NCBI GenBank assembly: GCA_950071955.1
Contig: CATMOC010000037.1
Location: 1 to 13,589, forward strand
DNA length: 13,589 bases
Source: an uncultured Mesorhizobium sp.
Lineage (GTDB): Bacteria > Pseudomonadota > Alphaproteobacteria > Rhizobiales > Rhizobiaceae
Direction of reading: 5' to 3'
Shown here: positions 6,942 to 12,845 of the stretch, in pieces
How positions within the stretch are numbered: the first letter of the stretch is position 1
How the letters are laid out: every line of letters starts with the position of its first letter
Notes under the pieces: generated by a model
Told to the model about the DNA's origin: nothing
The model's database searches: none
The model's input: the letters and a program-made list of their open reading frames with translations, nothing else
Made by a program: the position numbers and the translations under genes

Positions 6942-8405
6942 ATGGATGATCCGGAGCCTTCCAGCAGCGCCGTCTCGCAGCCTGCCGCGGCTGCGCGCAG
7001 GCAGAAGCAGGCGGTGGTCGTCATCCACGGCATCGGCGAGCAGCGGCCGATGGCTACCATCCGCAGCCTCGTCGAGGCGCTCTGGACGCGCGATCCCGAT
7101 CTGACGCCGCCCCATCGCGGCAAGGCGCCGGCAGACGGAAGTGGCGCGGCGCGGGTCAACCAGAGCTGGATCACGCCCGACAGGCGCACGGCCTCGCACG
7201 AACTGCGCCGCATCACCACGCCCTATGACAGAAAGGGCCGGCGCACGGACTTCTACGAGCTCTACTGGGCGGACTTGACCCAGGGCACGACGCGGGCGCG
7301 CCTTTTCGCCTGGATCCGCGAATTGCTCTTGCGAAGCCGTTCCGAGATTCCCCCCGATGCGCGGAAACTCTATGTCGCGACCTGGATTTTCGCAGTGGTC
7401 GTCGCACTTGCCGCGGCTCTGCTTGCCTTCTCGTTCTGGGGCGCCTGGCTTTTGCCCGTCACGGCGGTGTTGCTGACGATCGCGGCCTCGTTCGTCCTGT
7501 GGGTGCTCGATCAGTTCGCGTTGCCCTACTTCGGCGACGTGGCGGCCTATGTGCAGGCGACGCCGGACACGGTCGAGAGCCGCGCCAAGGTGCGCGAGAG
7601 AGGGCTCGGCCTGCTGCGGGCGCTGGCCGACGACGACGAATACGACCGCATCGTCGTCGTCGGCCACAGCCTCGGATCGATCATCGCCTATGATCTCCTG
7701 CAGATCCTCTGGGCCGAGCGGCGGCCCCGCGGGCTCGAGTGGCCGCGCGACCGGGAGGTCGTGCGCGCTATCCATGCAGTCGGAGCCTTCGCCGCGCTGC
7801 CGCGGGAGGGCGCCGTGCCGCTGGACCAGGCGCAGCTGGAGGCGTTCCGCCGGGCGCAGTGGCAACTCTTCTCGCGCCTGAAGGTGAAAAGCGCCGTCAA
7901 CGAGAAACCCTGGAAGTTCAGCGATTTCGTCACGCTCGGCAGCCCGCTCAGCCACGCCGAGTTCCTGATTGCGCGCAACGCGGACGCGTTCCGCAAAGGC
8001 GCGGAGGAGCGGCTCTATTCGCTGTCGCCGCCGATTTCGGATTCACGCTCCAGGCGCACGCTGCTCTACTACGAGCGGCCGCGCATCCGCGCTGTGCATC
8101 ACGCCGCCTGCTTTGCGGCGACGCGGTGGACCAACATCTTTGACATCGGCAATGGCTGGTCGACCGGCGATCCGTTCTCGGGCCCGATGCGCGAGAATTT
8201 CGGCGGCGGCGTCGAGGAGCACCGGGTGCGGCTGGAGTGGACACTCTTCGGCATGCGCACGCGGCTCTTCACCCATACGCACTACTGGTCGACGGAGGCG
8301 GCGGGATCGAAGGTTGAAGGGGAAGCCGCCGCGACGGACCATCTGAAGGCGTTGCGCGAAGCGGTCGACCTGGCAAGGCGCGCAGACGACGCGATCAGGC
8401 CGTAA
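6942..8405 (+). CDS. Alpha/beta-hydrolase-like protein with internal membrane hairpin
   Basis: A 487-residue protein I cannot assign to a named enzyme. QAVVVIHGIGEQRP (HGIG at 29-32) looks like the oxyanion strand and turn of an alpha/beta hydrolase, and VVVGHSLGSIIAYDLL (GHSLGS 241-246, Ser243) is a nucleophile elbow of lipase/esterase type. THTHYW near residue 445 offers candidate catalytic histidines, and an acid could come from WTNIFDIGNGW (398-406). Between the oxyanion motif and the elbow lie about 210 residues, instead of the usual 70-100, including two hydrophobic segments (about 144-165 and 168-190) that look like a membrane hairpin. No signal peptide is present, so the catalytic part is probably cytoplasmic and membrane-anchored. 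ATG 6942 has AGGG eight bases ahead and lies just after a good promoter candidate. A lipase, thioesterase or non-catalytic scaffold are all possible. Confidence 0.78.
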   Translation: MDDPEPSSSAVSQPAAAARRQKQAVVVIHGIGEQRPMATIRSLVEALWTRDPDLTPPHRGKAPADGSGAARVNQSWITPDRRTASHELRRITTPYDRKGRRTDFYELYWADLTQGTTRARLFAWIRELLLRSRSEIPPDARKLYVATWIFAVVVALAAALLAFSFWGAWLLPVTAVLLTIAASFVLWVLDQFALPYFGDVAAYVQATPDTVESRAKVRERGLGLLRALADDDEYDRIVVVGHSLGSIIAYDLLQILWAERRPRGLEWPRDREVVRAIHAVGAFAALPREGAVPLDQAQLEAFRRAQWQLFSRLKVKSAVNEKPWKFSDFVTLGSPLSHAEFLIARNADAFRKGAEERLYSLSPPISDSRSRRTLLYYERPRIRAVHHAACFAATRWTNIFDIGNGWSTGDPFSGPMRENFGGGVEEHRVRLEWTLFGMRTRLFTHTHYWSTEAAGSKVEGEAAATDHLKALREAVDLARRADDAIRP

Positions 8406-8463
8406 GTGGACGGAAGTGGCAGAGCACGATCAAGCCGTGGGCAGCCCGAACTGACAGAACCAT

Positions 8464-8503
8464 AAGCGGACGGGCCACGCCTTCTGCCGCGACCCGTCCG
8501 TTT
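8464..8503. terminator. Hairpin between convergent genes (bidirectional terminator candidate)
   Basis: AAGCGGACGGG (8464-8474) pairs with CCCGTCCGTTT (8493-8503) with a single G-T wobble and an 18-base loop. On the plus strand the stem ends in TTT; on the minus strand it ends in CTTAT. It lies midway in the 138-base gap between the hydrolase stop and the DUF992 stop, where a two-way terminator is expected. The long loop and short T-runs lower the confidence. Confidence 0.6.
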
Positions 8504-8543
8504 CGGAATTCAACGCCGGCTTAGGCTGTCGCTGGATCGGCTA

Positions 8544-9020
8544 CTACTGCGCCGACCGCAGCTCGAAGCTGGTGACGCCGAGGGCGAGGTTCACGCCGGT
8601 CTGCGTCTGCACGCTGACGGGCTGGAGGGTGAAGCTCTCGTCCGAGCCGCCGACGAGCAGGTTGGCGCCGACGCCGACACCGGCGGAAGCCTCGGCGCTC
8701 GCCCCGACATAGTCACCGGCCAGCGCACCCGGCTCGTAGACGTCGGGAGCCGGCGCGAGCACCAGCCACTGCATGATCGTCGCGCCGGTCACGCCGATGT
8801 CGAGACCGAACTTGCTGATCACGCCGAAATACTGCTCTGCCGGCATCGCCCCGTCGGCGGGGGCGTAGGTGCAGCTCACATCCTTGGTCGAGCCGATGAT
8901 GAAGCCGGCGCCGCCCTCGACGACGCAGTCGAGTAGACCGAGTTTCACACCCTCCTGGGCGTGGACGGTCGCCGGTGCCAGCGTGATGATGGCGGCGGCC
9001 GTAAGTGCGCGAATGTTCAT
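8544..9020 (-). CDS. DUF992 domain-containing exported protein
   Basis: A 158-residue protein matching the pattern of DUF992, a family of small secreted or periplasmic proteins of unknown function found mainly in alphaproteobacteria. A Sec signal peptide covers residues 1-21 (MNIRALTAAAIITLAP, cleavage likely after VHA). The mature part begins with KLGLLDCVVEGGAGFIIGS and carries Cys32 and Cys50, a probable disulfide, then FGVISKFGLDIGVTG, a Gly/Ala-rich AGVGVGANLLVGGS segment and a final strand ending SFELRSAQ. The alternation of short strands suggests an all-beta fold. ATG 9020 is preceded by GGAG nine bases upstream. The gene lies 76 bases downstream of the TPR lipoprotein gene on the same strand and could share its transcript. 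The function cannot be read from sequence. Confidence 0.88.
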   Translation of the reverse strand: MNIRALTAAAIITLAPATVHAQEGVKLGLLDCVVEGGAGFIIGSTKDVSCTYAPADGAMPAEQYFGVISKFGLDIGVTGATIMQWLVLAPAPDVYEPGALAGDYVGASAEASAGVGVGANLLVGGSDESFTLQPVSVQTQTGVNLALGVTSFELRSAQ

Positions 9021-9072
9021 CGTCGTGATCTCCGTTGGAACTGGGGCGGGAATGTCCTGCCGCCCACATCGG

Positions 9073-9089
9073 TTCCGGTGGAGCCGGAA
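9073..9089 (-). other. Small hairpin between the TPR and DUF992 genes
   Basis: TTCCGG (9073-9078) and CCGGAA (9084-9089) form a six-base-pair stem with a five-base loop just after the TPR stop codon. No T-run follows on the minus strand, so it is at most an attenuating or mRNA-stabilising element. Confidence 0.3.
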
Positions 9090-9096
9090 AAGAAGG

Positions 9097-9948
9097 TCAG
9101 CTGCCCTTTGTGCGATCCAGCCCGGCGACGGCGGGGCCGTAGTTCGGATCGAGCTTCACGGCCTGCTGGTAGGACTTGCGGGCGCGCGCCTTGTCGCCCC
9201 GCCGTTCGTAGACCAGGGCCTGGTTGGCCCAGCCTTCGGCGTTGTCCTCGTCCAGCTTGATGGCGGTGTTGAAATCGGCGAAGGCGTTGTCCTCGTCGCC
9301 CAGCGCGAGATAGGAGACGCCTCGCCCATTGTAGGGCTCGGCCGCATCCGGCGCCAGCGAGATGGCGGTGGAGAAATCTTCCAGCGCGAAATTCTGCTGG
9401 CCCTGCGCCTGATAGAGCAGTCCGCGGTTGTGGTAGGCGCGCGGATCGGTAGTGTCCAGCTGGATGGCGCGCTGGAAATCGCTGAAGGCTTCCTGCGTGC
9501 GGCCGGCCAGGCGGTAGAGATTTCCGCGGCCGATATAGGCGGCGTCGTAGCTCGGATTGATCTGCAGGGCGCGGTTGTAGTCGGCCACGGCCTTGGCGTC
9601 GTCGCCCACGTAGCGCCAGATCAGGGCCCGGTTCGCGTAGGCCTGATAGTACTGGGGATTGAGCCGGATCGCGGTGTCGAAGTCCTTCAGCGCATCCTCG
9701 TAGCGGCCGGCCCGGCCGAAGGCGGAGCCGCGGACGTTGTAGGCCTGCGCGTCGTTCGGGCTGCGCTCGATGACCGACGTCAGCGAGGCAATGTTCTCGG
9801 CCGAACCCTGCGCGGTGTCGATCGCGGCGATCTGCGCCGCGGGGCCGGACGAGGTCTGGCATGCGGCAAGCGCCACCGCACAAGCCAGGAGAGCGGCTGC
9901 GGAAATGCCGCGCCGGGCAGCAGGGGTGTTGCCTGAGATAAGGTTCAT
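9097..9948 (-). CDS. Tetratricopeptide-repeat lipoprotein
   Basis: A 283-residue lipoprotein. The N-terminus has ARRG, a hydrophobic core and the lipobox LAAC with Cys30, the predicted lipid-modified residue; the following QTSS suggests onward sorting to the outer membrane. Six consecutive 34-residue tetratricopeptide repeats fill about 64-266, each with the pattern of an Ala/Tyr/Arg-Gly helix A (for example AYNVRGSAFGRAGRYEDAL) and an FDTAIRLNP-type helix B. TPR arrays bind partner proteins. The arrangement recalls NlpI-like lipoproteins that recruit peptidoglycan hydrolases and proteases, but that link is inference. ATG 9948 is chosen because the signal peptide starts there; a longer frame from 10071 would run through the rpsU terminator. 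Upstream, 9949-10026 should hold its promoter, although I could not point to a clear one. Confidence 0.9.
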   Translation of the reverse strand: MNLISGNTPAARRGISAAALLACAVALAACQTSSGPAAQIAAIDTAQGSAENIASLTSVIERSPNDAQAYNVRGSAFGRAGRYEDALKDFDTAIRLNPQYYQAYANRALIWRYVGDDAKAVADYNRALQINPSYDAAYIGRGNLYRLAGRTQEAFSDFQRAIQLDTTDPRAYHNRGLLYQAQGQQNFALEDFSTAISLAPDAAEPYNGRGVSYLALGDEDNAFADFNTAIKLDEDNAEGWANQALVYERRGDKARARKSYQQAVKLDPNYGPAVAGLDRTKGS

Positions 9949-10026
9949 TCGATCTCGTTTTCCGAGCTGTCCGCCTCTTTTTGCGACAATCACCGCGATC
10001 GCTCGCCATGCGGTCGCCGCCTCAAC

Positions 10027-10057
10027 AAAAAAGTGGCGGCGATTCTCATCGCGCCAC
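10027..10057 (-). terminator. Intrinsic terminator of rpsU
   Basis: Read on the minus strand, GTGGCGCGAT (10057-10048), loop GAGA (10047-10044) and ATCGCCGCCAC (10043-10033) form a ten-base-pair stem with one bulged base, followed at once by six T (10032-10027). It begins 39 bases after the rpsU stop codon, a textbook position for a rho-independent terminator. Confidence 0.88.
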
Positions 10058-10095
10058 TCTGCTAGCGTCACAAAGAGACGAAAGATGGGCAGGCG

Positions 10096-10329
10096 TCAGC
10101 GCGCGGGCGCAGGCTTCGGGCCGGCGATCAGTCCTTCGCGCTGGGCGCGCTTGCGTGCCAGTTTGCGGGCTCGGCGAACGGCTTCCGCCTTCTCGCGGGC
10201 ACGCTTCTCCGAGGGCTTCTCGTAGTGGCCGCGCATCTTCATTTCGCGGAAGATGCCTTCGCGCTGCATTTTTTTCTTCAGCGCGCGAAGCGCCTGATCT
10301 ACGTTGTTGTCGCGGACGAGTACCTGCAC
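10096..10329 (-). CDS. rpsU: 30S ribosomal protein S21
   Basis: A 77-residue basic protein of the small ribosomal subunit that binds near the platform and the 3' end of 16S rRNA and helps initiation. [40 protein letters not shown] and the following Arg/Lys/Ala helix are diagnostic of S21. Compared with the 71-residue E. coli protein it has a short [12 protein letters not shown] end, as alphaproteobacterial S21 often does. The start is GTG with AGGAA five bases ahead. It is flanked by its own candidate promoter (10431-10459) and a strong terminator (10027-10057), so it seems to be a single-gene unit and not part of the usual rpsU-dnaG-rpoD operon. Confidence 0.96.
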   Translation of the reverse strand: MQVLVRDNNVDQALRALKKKMQREGIFREMKMRGHYEKPSEKRAREKAEAVRRARKLARKRAQREGLIAGPKPAPAR

Positions 10330-10430
10330 GGGCGTTCCTGTCGTTCCTAGTTGGCGGGTCGATCACACTTTTGCCGGCGCCCGACAGAAGGGGCGACGCC
10401 ACGCGGCGAGGTTCACCGCGAAGTGCGCGG

Positions 10431-10459
10431 CCAATAGCAGAATCAACGGTCTTTGTCCA
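10431..10459 (-). promoter_or_regulatory. Candidate promoter for rpsU
   Basis: On the minus strand TGGACA (10459-10454), a 17-base spacer and TATTGG (10436-10431) resemble a housekeeping promoter, with five of six bases matching the -35 consensus. The leader would be about 95 bases and contains a small hairpin (CCGCG/CGCGG at 10416-10430). Confidence 0.45.
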
Positions 10460-10465
10460 TCAGGA

Positions 10466-10491
10466 TTTGCAGCCCGCCCGCGGGCCGCAAA
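10466..10491 (-). terminator. Hairpin after the HerA-like gene (weak terminator candidate)
   Basis: TTTGC-A-GCCCGC (10466-10477) pairs with GCGGGC-C-GCAAA (10480-10491), leaving one A-C mismatch and a tight loop. It lies about 52 bases downstream of the HerA-like stop. The only T-rich part is inside the stem, so termination would be modest. Confidence 0.4.
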
Positions 10492-10543
10492 GCCGCATGG
10501 GAGGTGGCTTCCAGGCGGATCCTCGACCGAGGCTTACGTTTCG

Positions 10544-12049
10544 TCACTCCGCGGCATGGCGCATCGCGGTTTCGGTGTCCGCGGCATCCGGGTTGCCGGC
10601 CGCCGTTTCGCAGCCGAGGTCGGGGAAGGCGGCGATCCTCCAGCCGCGCAGGTCGGTGCGCAGCACCACAAGGCCGCGCTCCTCGAAAAAGGCGAGCAGA
10701 CGGCGCGCCCGCCGGGCCGAATGCGTGCCGTAGGCGCGCGCGAGAATTGCGTCGGACGGGCAGGGGGCGGCATCGACGGCCGCACGCGCCACGAGCAGGA
10801 AGACGCCCTGCAGATCGTCCGGCAGCGAGGCGGAGAGGTCCAGCGCCGAGTGCCAGGCGGAGCCGTCCACCGCCTCTCCGGCGACGCCGGCGCGCCCGAC
10901 GGCCAGGGCGCGCCTGAAAGCGGACAGGCTCAGAGGGTCGCCCGGCACGCGGCGGATGCGGCACCGGACGAGGAAGTCCTGGTAGAGCACCGCGTCGGAG
11001 CGGAAGGCGGCGTCCGGATCCTCCAGGATTTCGCCCATGACCGCATCGAGCAGGCGCCGGCGCTCGGCCGGATCGATCGCCGGCTGCGGTGCGTCGGACT
11101 GCGGCTGGGAACGCGAGGCGGCGAGCTGCGCCAGGATGTCGGCGGTCGGGGTCGGGGGAGGCGGCACGTGGCGGCGCGGGACGGCGCGCACCTCTTCCGG
11201 ACCGGGCGCGAAGATCAGGTCCGCCGCGTCTTCCGGCGCCGTTTCGGGAAGCGGCATCAGCCTGGGGCTGGTCGATCGCGCCGCGGTCTCGACCTCGCCG
11301 ATGCGAATCGGCAGCGGGCGTCGCGAGAGCGCCGGGCCGAGCGCGACGAAATGGCCGCGCGCCAGGTCGCGGAACATCTCCGCCTGCCGGCGGTCCATCC
11401 CGAGCAGATCGGCCGCGCGCGCCATGTCGATGTCGAGAAAGGTTCGGCCCATAAGGAAGTTCGACGCCTCGGCGGCGACGTTCTTGGCGAGTTTCGCCAG
11501 CCGCTGGGTCGCGATGACGCCCGCCAGACCGCGCTTGCGGCCGCGGCACATCAGGTTTGTCATCGCGCCGAGCGAGACCTTGCGTGCGTCGTCGGCCACC
11601 TCGCCTGCGGCGGCGGGGGCGAACAGTTGCGCCTCGTCCACAACGACCAGGACCGGGTACCAGTGGTCGCGCTCGGCATCGAACATGCCGCCGAGGAAGG
11701 CGGCGGCCGCGCGCATCTGCTGGTCGACGTCGAGCCCCTCGAGGTTCAGCACGACCGAAACCCGGTGCTGGCGAACGCGCGCGGCGATACGCGTCAGTTC
11801 GGCTTCGCTGCGCGTCGCCTCCACGACGAGGTGGCCGAATTTCTCAGCCAGCGTGACGAAATCGCCTTCCGGATCGACGACGCACTGCTGCACCCAGGGG
11901 GCACTCTGCTCGAGCAGGCGCCGAAGGAGGTGCGACTTGCCGGAACCCGAATTGCCCTGCACCAGAAGCCGCGTGGCGAGCAGTTCCTCCAGGTCCAGCA
12001 TGGCCGGCTTGCCGCCGCCGTCCAGCCCCATGTCGATGCCGATCTTCAT
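10544..12049 (-). CDS. HerA-like P-loop ATPase (DUF87 type), orphan
   Basis: A 501-residue ATPase of the HerA/FtsK superfamily. Walker A is GNSGSGKS (32-39), reached at once after a short beta domain (LLATRLLVQ). Walker B is VLVVVDEAQLF with Asp138 and Glu139, followed by RGRKRGLAGVIATQRLAKL (169-187), the stretch with sensor glutamine and candidate arginine finger typical of HerA. MGRTFLDIDMARAADLLGM (from 200) also fits the family. After about residue 250 a Pro-rich linker (RRHVPPPPTPT) leads to a C-terminal part (about 325-475) ending in a likely winged-helix segment (SARRARRLLAFFEERGLVVL). HerA proteins form hexameric DNA translocases, usually with the nuclease NurA, or with defence effectors. 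No such partner is adjacent: upstream is a SET protein, downstream rpsU. ATG 12049 has GGAAGA about five bases ahead. DNA pumping is inferred from family only. Confidence 0.85.
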   Translation of the reverse strand: MKIGIDMGLDGGGKPAMLDLEELLATRLLVQGNSGSGKSHLLRRLLEQSAPWVQQCVVDPEGDFVTLAEKFGHLVVEATRSEAELTRIAARVRQHRVSVVLNLEGLDVDQQMRAAAAFLGGMFDAERDHWYPVLVVVDEAQLFAPAAAGEVADDARKVSLGAMTNLMCRGRKRGLAGVIATQRLAKLAKNVAAEASNFLMGRTFLDIDMARAADLLGMDRRQAEMFRDLARGHFVALGPALSRRPLPIRIGEVETAARSTSPRLMPLPETAPEDAADLIFAPGPEEVRAVPRRHVPPPPTPTADILAQLAASRSQPQSDAPQPAIDPAERRRLLDAVMGEILEDPDAAFRSDAVLYQDFLVRCRIRRVPGDPLSLSAFRRALAVGRAGVAGEAVDGSAWHSALDLSASLPDDLQGVFLLVARAAVDAAPCPSDAILARAYGTHSARRARRLLAFFEERGLVVLRTDLRGWRIAAFPDLGCETAAGNPDAADTETAMRHAAE

Positions 12050-12206
12050 TCCATTCTTCCGGGTGAACCCCTGCGTGCGCCGTCCGGTCCGCTTCGATAT
12101 CCAGCGCGCCTCCGCCCGGCGATGCGAAGATGCTGATTATCATCGCAAGCCGTCGGATGCGTCGGCGGAACACGACGATTCACAGGCAATTGCCCGAGCG
12201 TCGGAA

Positions 12207-12239
12207 AAAGGGCACCGGAGTCGCGGCGGTCAGCCCTTT
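12207..12239 (-). terminator. Terminator hairpin overlapping the stop codon of the SET gene
   Basis: On the minus strand AAAGGGC (12239-12233), a two-base bulge and ACCG (12230-12227) pair with CGGT (12217-12214) and GCCCTTT (12213-12207); two further T follow. The stop codon lies in the bulge. The U-run is partly inside the stem, so strength is uncertain, but position and shape fit an intrinsic terminator isolating the SET gene from the HerA-like gene. Confidence 0.6.
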
Positions 12240-12625
12240 GCCGCCTCTGCCGTCGGCATCAGCTCGAAGTCCGGATAGAAATCGGAATAGTTGCAGGTGA
12301 TTTCCTCGCCGGCCGCGATGTCGCGCACGGTTGTCGCGCCGCCTGAATCGGAAAAGTCCGTGTTCGGATCGTCGGAATGGTTCATGAAGCGGCCGTTGTC
12401 GACTTCGTAGACCAGGAATCCGGGCTTGTCCGGGCTGGGATAGGCGTAGCGGTCGAGGAAGTCCTTCAGCCGCGGCTCGGCCGTCTCGTACTTCTCGACC
12501 GGGATGAGCCGGTCGAAATCCGGCTCCAGCCGCCAGATGAGCGTACCCTTGGGGATCGGATCGGCGGCGAAGACGCCCACCCCCTCGATCGGACTGGCAC
12601 CCACGAACGTGTTCACGAGAAGCAT
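12230..12625 (-). CDS. Small SET-domain protein (putative lysine methyltransferase)
   Basis: A 131-residue protein made up of little more than a SET core, the fold of protein-lysine methyltransferases that use S-adenosylmethionine. Visible landmarks are the opening IEGVGVFAADPIPKGTLIW (13-31), RFMNHSDDPNT (79-89; NHS is the pseudoknot motif that holds the cofactor) and AGEEITCNYSDFY (105-117), whose Tyr113 corresponds to the catalytic tyrosine. There is no pre-SET or cysteine-rich post-SET zinc site. ATG 12625 has GGAGAG six bases ahead; the longer frame upstream of it has no SET features. It is divergent from soxB. Standalone bacterial SET proteins occur in many alphaproteobacteria and their targets are mostly unknown. 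Domain call is firm; activity and substrate are unproven. Confidence 0.85.
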   Translation of the reverse strand: MLLVNTFVGASPIEGVGVFAADPIPKGTLIWRLEPDFDRLIPVEKYETAEPRLKDFLDRYAYPSPDKPGFLVYEVDNGRFMNHSDDPNTDFSDSGGATTVRDIAAGEEITCNYSDFYPDFELMPTAEAAKG

Positions 12626-12659
12626 CGAATTCTCTCCACTGGGCCGAATCGGCGCAGGG

Positions 12660-12688
12660 AAAATCCTCCAACACGCTCGCGGTTGCAA
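12660..12688 (-). promoter_or_regulatory. Candidate promoter for the SET gene
   Basis: On the minus strand TTGCAA (12688-12683), 17 bases and GATTTT (12665-12660) lie 35 bases before the ATG. The -10 match is poor. The rest of the 220-base divergent gap to soxB shows no clear operator, riboswitch or second promoter. Confidence 0.3.
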
Positions 12689-12845
12689 AGGGAGATTTCG
12701 CGGACTGTGACGCCGTCTCCGTCCGCGTCGCAATTCGCCATCTGCCGTCGCATTCAGCGCAAGGGTGGCATCGGCTTTTGGCTAGTGATACACCCGCCGA
12801 CCTGGATGGACATTGAGTGCAAGGGCACGCGAGGCTTTCCCGCTG

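Noticed and set aside
6102..7955. A 617-codon minus-strand frame opposite the PhyH-like and hydrolase genes.
   Set aside because: It spans two clear plus-strand genes and their promoter and has shadow composition.
6177..8405. PhyH-like oxygenase plus hydrolase as a small natural-product cluster.
   Set aside because: No synthase, carrier protein, transporter or regulator is present, and a promoter candidate separates the two genes.
8869..9936. A 355-codon plus-strand frame with apparent repeats opposite the TPR gene.
   Set aside because: The repetition is the reverse image of the 34-residue TPR units and not a separate repeat protein.
9097..10071. A longer start for the TPR lipoprotein at 10071.
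   Set aside because: The added residues contain no signal features and the DNA includes the rpsU terminator; the lipoprotein signal starts at 9948.
10304..12136. A 610-codon open frame on the plus strand opposite the HerA-like gene.
   Set aside because: It is Arg/Gly/His-rich with no recognisable motif and lies antisense to a gene with complete P-loop motifs; high GC makes such stop-free shadows common.
12185..12194. Perfect ten-base palindrome GGCAATTGCC downstream of the SET gene.
   Set aside because: Too short to mean much alone; no second copy or half-sites were seen nearby and it lies outside any promoter candidate.
10544..12625. A HerA-based antiphage or DNA-repair island.
   Set aside because: No NurA, Sir2, DUF4297, nuclease or integrase is adjacent, and the neighbours are rpsU, a SET protein and metabolic genes.
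12626..12845. A possible glycine or other metabolite riboswitch ahead of soxB.
   Set aside because: I looked for glycine-riboswitch core segments on both strands and found none.
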